From: Methanolobus halotolerans
Lineage (GTDB): Archaea; Halobacteriota; Methanosarcinia; Methanosarcinales; Methanosarcinaceae
Reading direction: 5' to 3'
Assembly: GCF_004745425.1 (NCBI RefSeq)
Contig: NZ_PGGK01000010.1
Span: 1 to 64,000, forward strand
Length of the DNA stretch: 64,000 nt
Of this stretch, positions 63,642 to 64,000 are shown one piece after another; the first letter of the stretch is position 1, and the number at the start of each line of letters is the position of its first letter. A model generated the notes under the pieces. The model worked only from the letters and a program-made list of their open reading frames with translations. It ran no database searches and was not told where the DNA came from. A program made the translations under genes and the position numbers.

Positions 63642-63760
63642 AACTAGCAAACCACGCTATATGCTATATAAAATTATAAGATAGGATATTGAGGTCTTGT
63701 GATATACAAAACTGTCAGGTATTGTTAAAAAATTGAAATGGATAAAAACCGGTTTATATT

Positions 63761-63931
63761 TTATCCTTCGGCCAGTTTCATCTCTTTCCCACAACAATTA
63801 AGTGTTATTTCACACTCATCTCCGCAACCACTACTGCACTCGCTGACGACTTCAAAAGTGATTCCACATTCTTCACAGCTAAACCGCTGTCCTTTCTTCA
63901 TAACACTGCACGCATTAGTAGAAGGTACCAT
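63761..63931 (-). CDS. Small cysteine-rich protein, probable zinc ribbon
   Basis: The 56-residue frame begins MVPSTNACSVMKKGQRFSCE and carries seven further cysteines in CEECG, SECSSGCGDEC and LNCCGKEM. GGGGGAG lies about eight bases before the ATG. The opening GQRFxCExCG and the closing CCGKEM resemble the desulforedoxin-like metal centre of desulfoferrodoxin and small zinc-ribbon proteins, suggesting a metal-binding, possibly redox role. No partner gene is visible before the window ends. Confidence 0.65.
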   Translation of the reverse strand: MVPSTNACSVMKKGQRFSCEECGITFEVVSECSSGCGDECEITLNCCGKEMKLAEG

Positions 63932-64000
63932 AATCTTACTCCCCCTGTAGTTTGTCCGAACAGGTTGTTTCCTGTTCTATGAATTGTTTTCTCGTATTGT

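Overview
The window is chromosome of a methanogenic archaeon, most likely a member of the Methanosarcinaceae (Methanolobus / Methanomethylovorans / Methanosarcina-like). The evidence is a complete formylmethanofuran dehydrogenase operon, a CfbA-type nickel/cobalt chelatase, disaggregatase-type surface proteins (a family known from Methanosarcina), DUF1638 and UPF0305 (DUF2115) methanogen families, TrmB regulators, archaeal TATA boxes, and bacterial-type GroES/GroEL and ClpB, which within archaea are typical of this group. No rRNA, tRNA or CRISPR array was recognised.

Layout. 1-0.2 kb: end of an insertion sequence at the left edge. 0.3-8.6 kb: a family of exported parallel beta-helix proteins. 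One has two disaggregatase repeats and a dockerin, one is a chimera with a membrane-protein head, and a decayed fossil lies between two of them. 9.1-24.2 kb: a minus-strand surface-glycan cluster with a flippase, four GT4 glycosyltransferases, a large membrane protein, an alpha/alpha-toroid protein, a FemAB-like transferase, a polysaccharide deacetylase, UDP-ManNAc dehydrogenase, UDP-GlcNAc 2-epimerase and a hexapeptide acyltransferase. 24.6-30.0 kb: a plus-strand cassette of phosphopantetheinyl transferase, acyl carrier protein, AMP-forming ligase, PP-loop amidotransferase, divergent NadE-like ligase and FabG-like reductase. It looks like a complete ACP-tethered pathway in an organism that should not need ACP for lipids, and it is the best candidate for an undescribed system. 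30-40.7 kb: housekeeping and stress genes (RadC, MobB-MoaE fusion, winged-helix regulator, GroES, GroEL, ClpB) and an unusual 571-residue coiled-coil membrane protein convergent with clpB.

40.7-46.1 kb is a scarred accessory region: two fragments of the same protein C-terminus (possibly Cas1), a broken UPF0305 gene, a 113-bp MITE with target-site duplication, a TetR gene flanked by two matching palindromes that probably control it and a pair of DUF1638 genes, and an AT-rich PD-(D/E)XK nuclease-like gene. 46.2-53.4 kb: an RND/MMPL transporter co-transcribed with two S-layer-type lumenal proteins and bracketed by two TrmB regulators. 53.5-56.3 kb: two DUF169 proteins, a GNAT acetyltransferase and CfbA. 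56.4-62.5 kb: the minus-strand fmdFACDB-fdhD operon, the first step of CO2 reduction to methane (or last step of methyl oxidation). A short DUF1638 gene with a structured leader and a small Cys-rich protein close the window.

The glycan cluster, the ACP cassette and the disaggregatase-like proteins all point to a heavily decorated cell envelope; the molybdopterin genes (mobB-moaE fusion, fdhD) serve the formylmethanofuran dehydrogenase. Functions are inferred from motifs read by eye; no database search was run.
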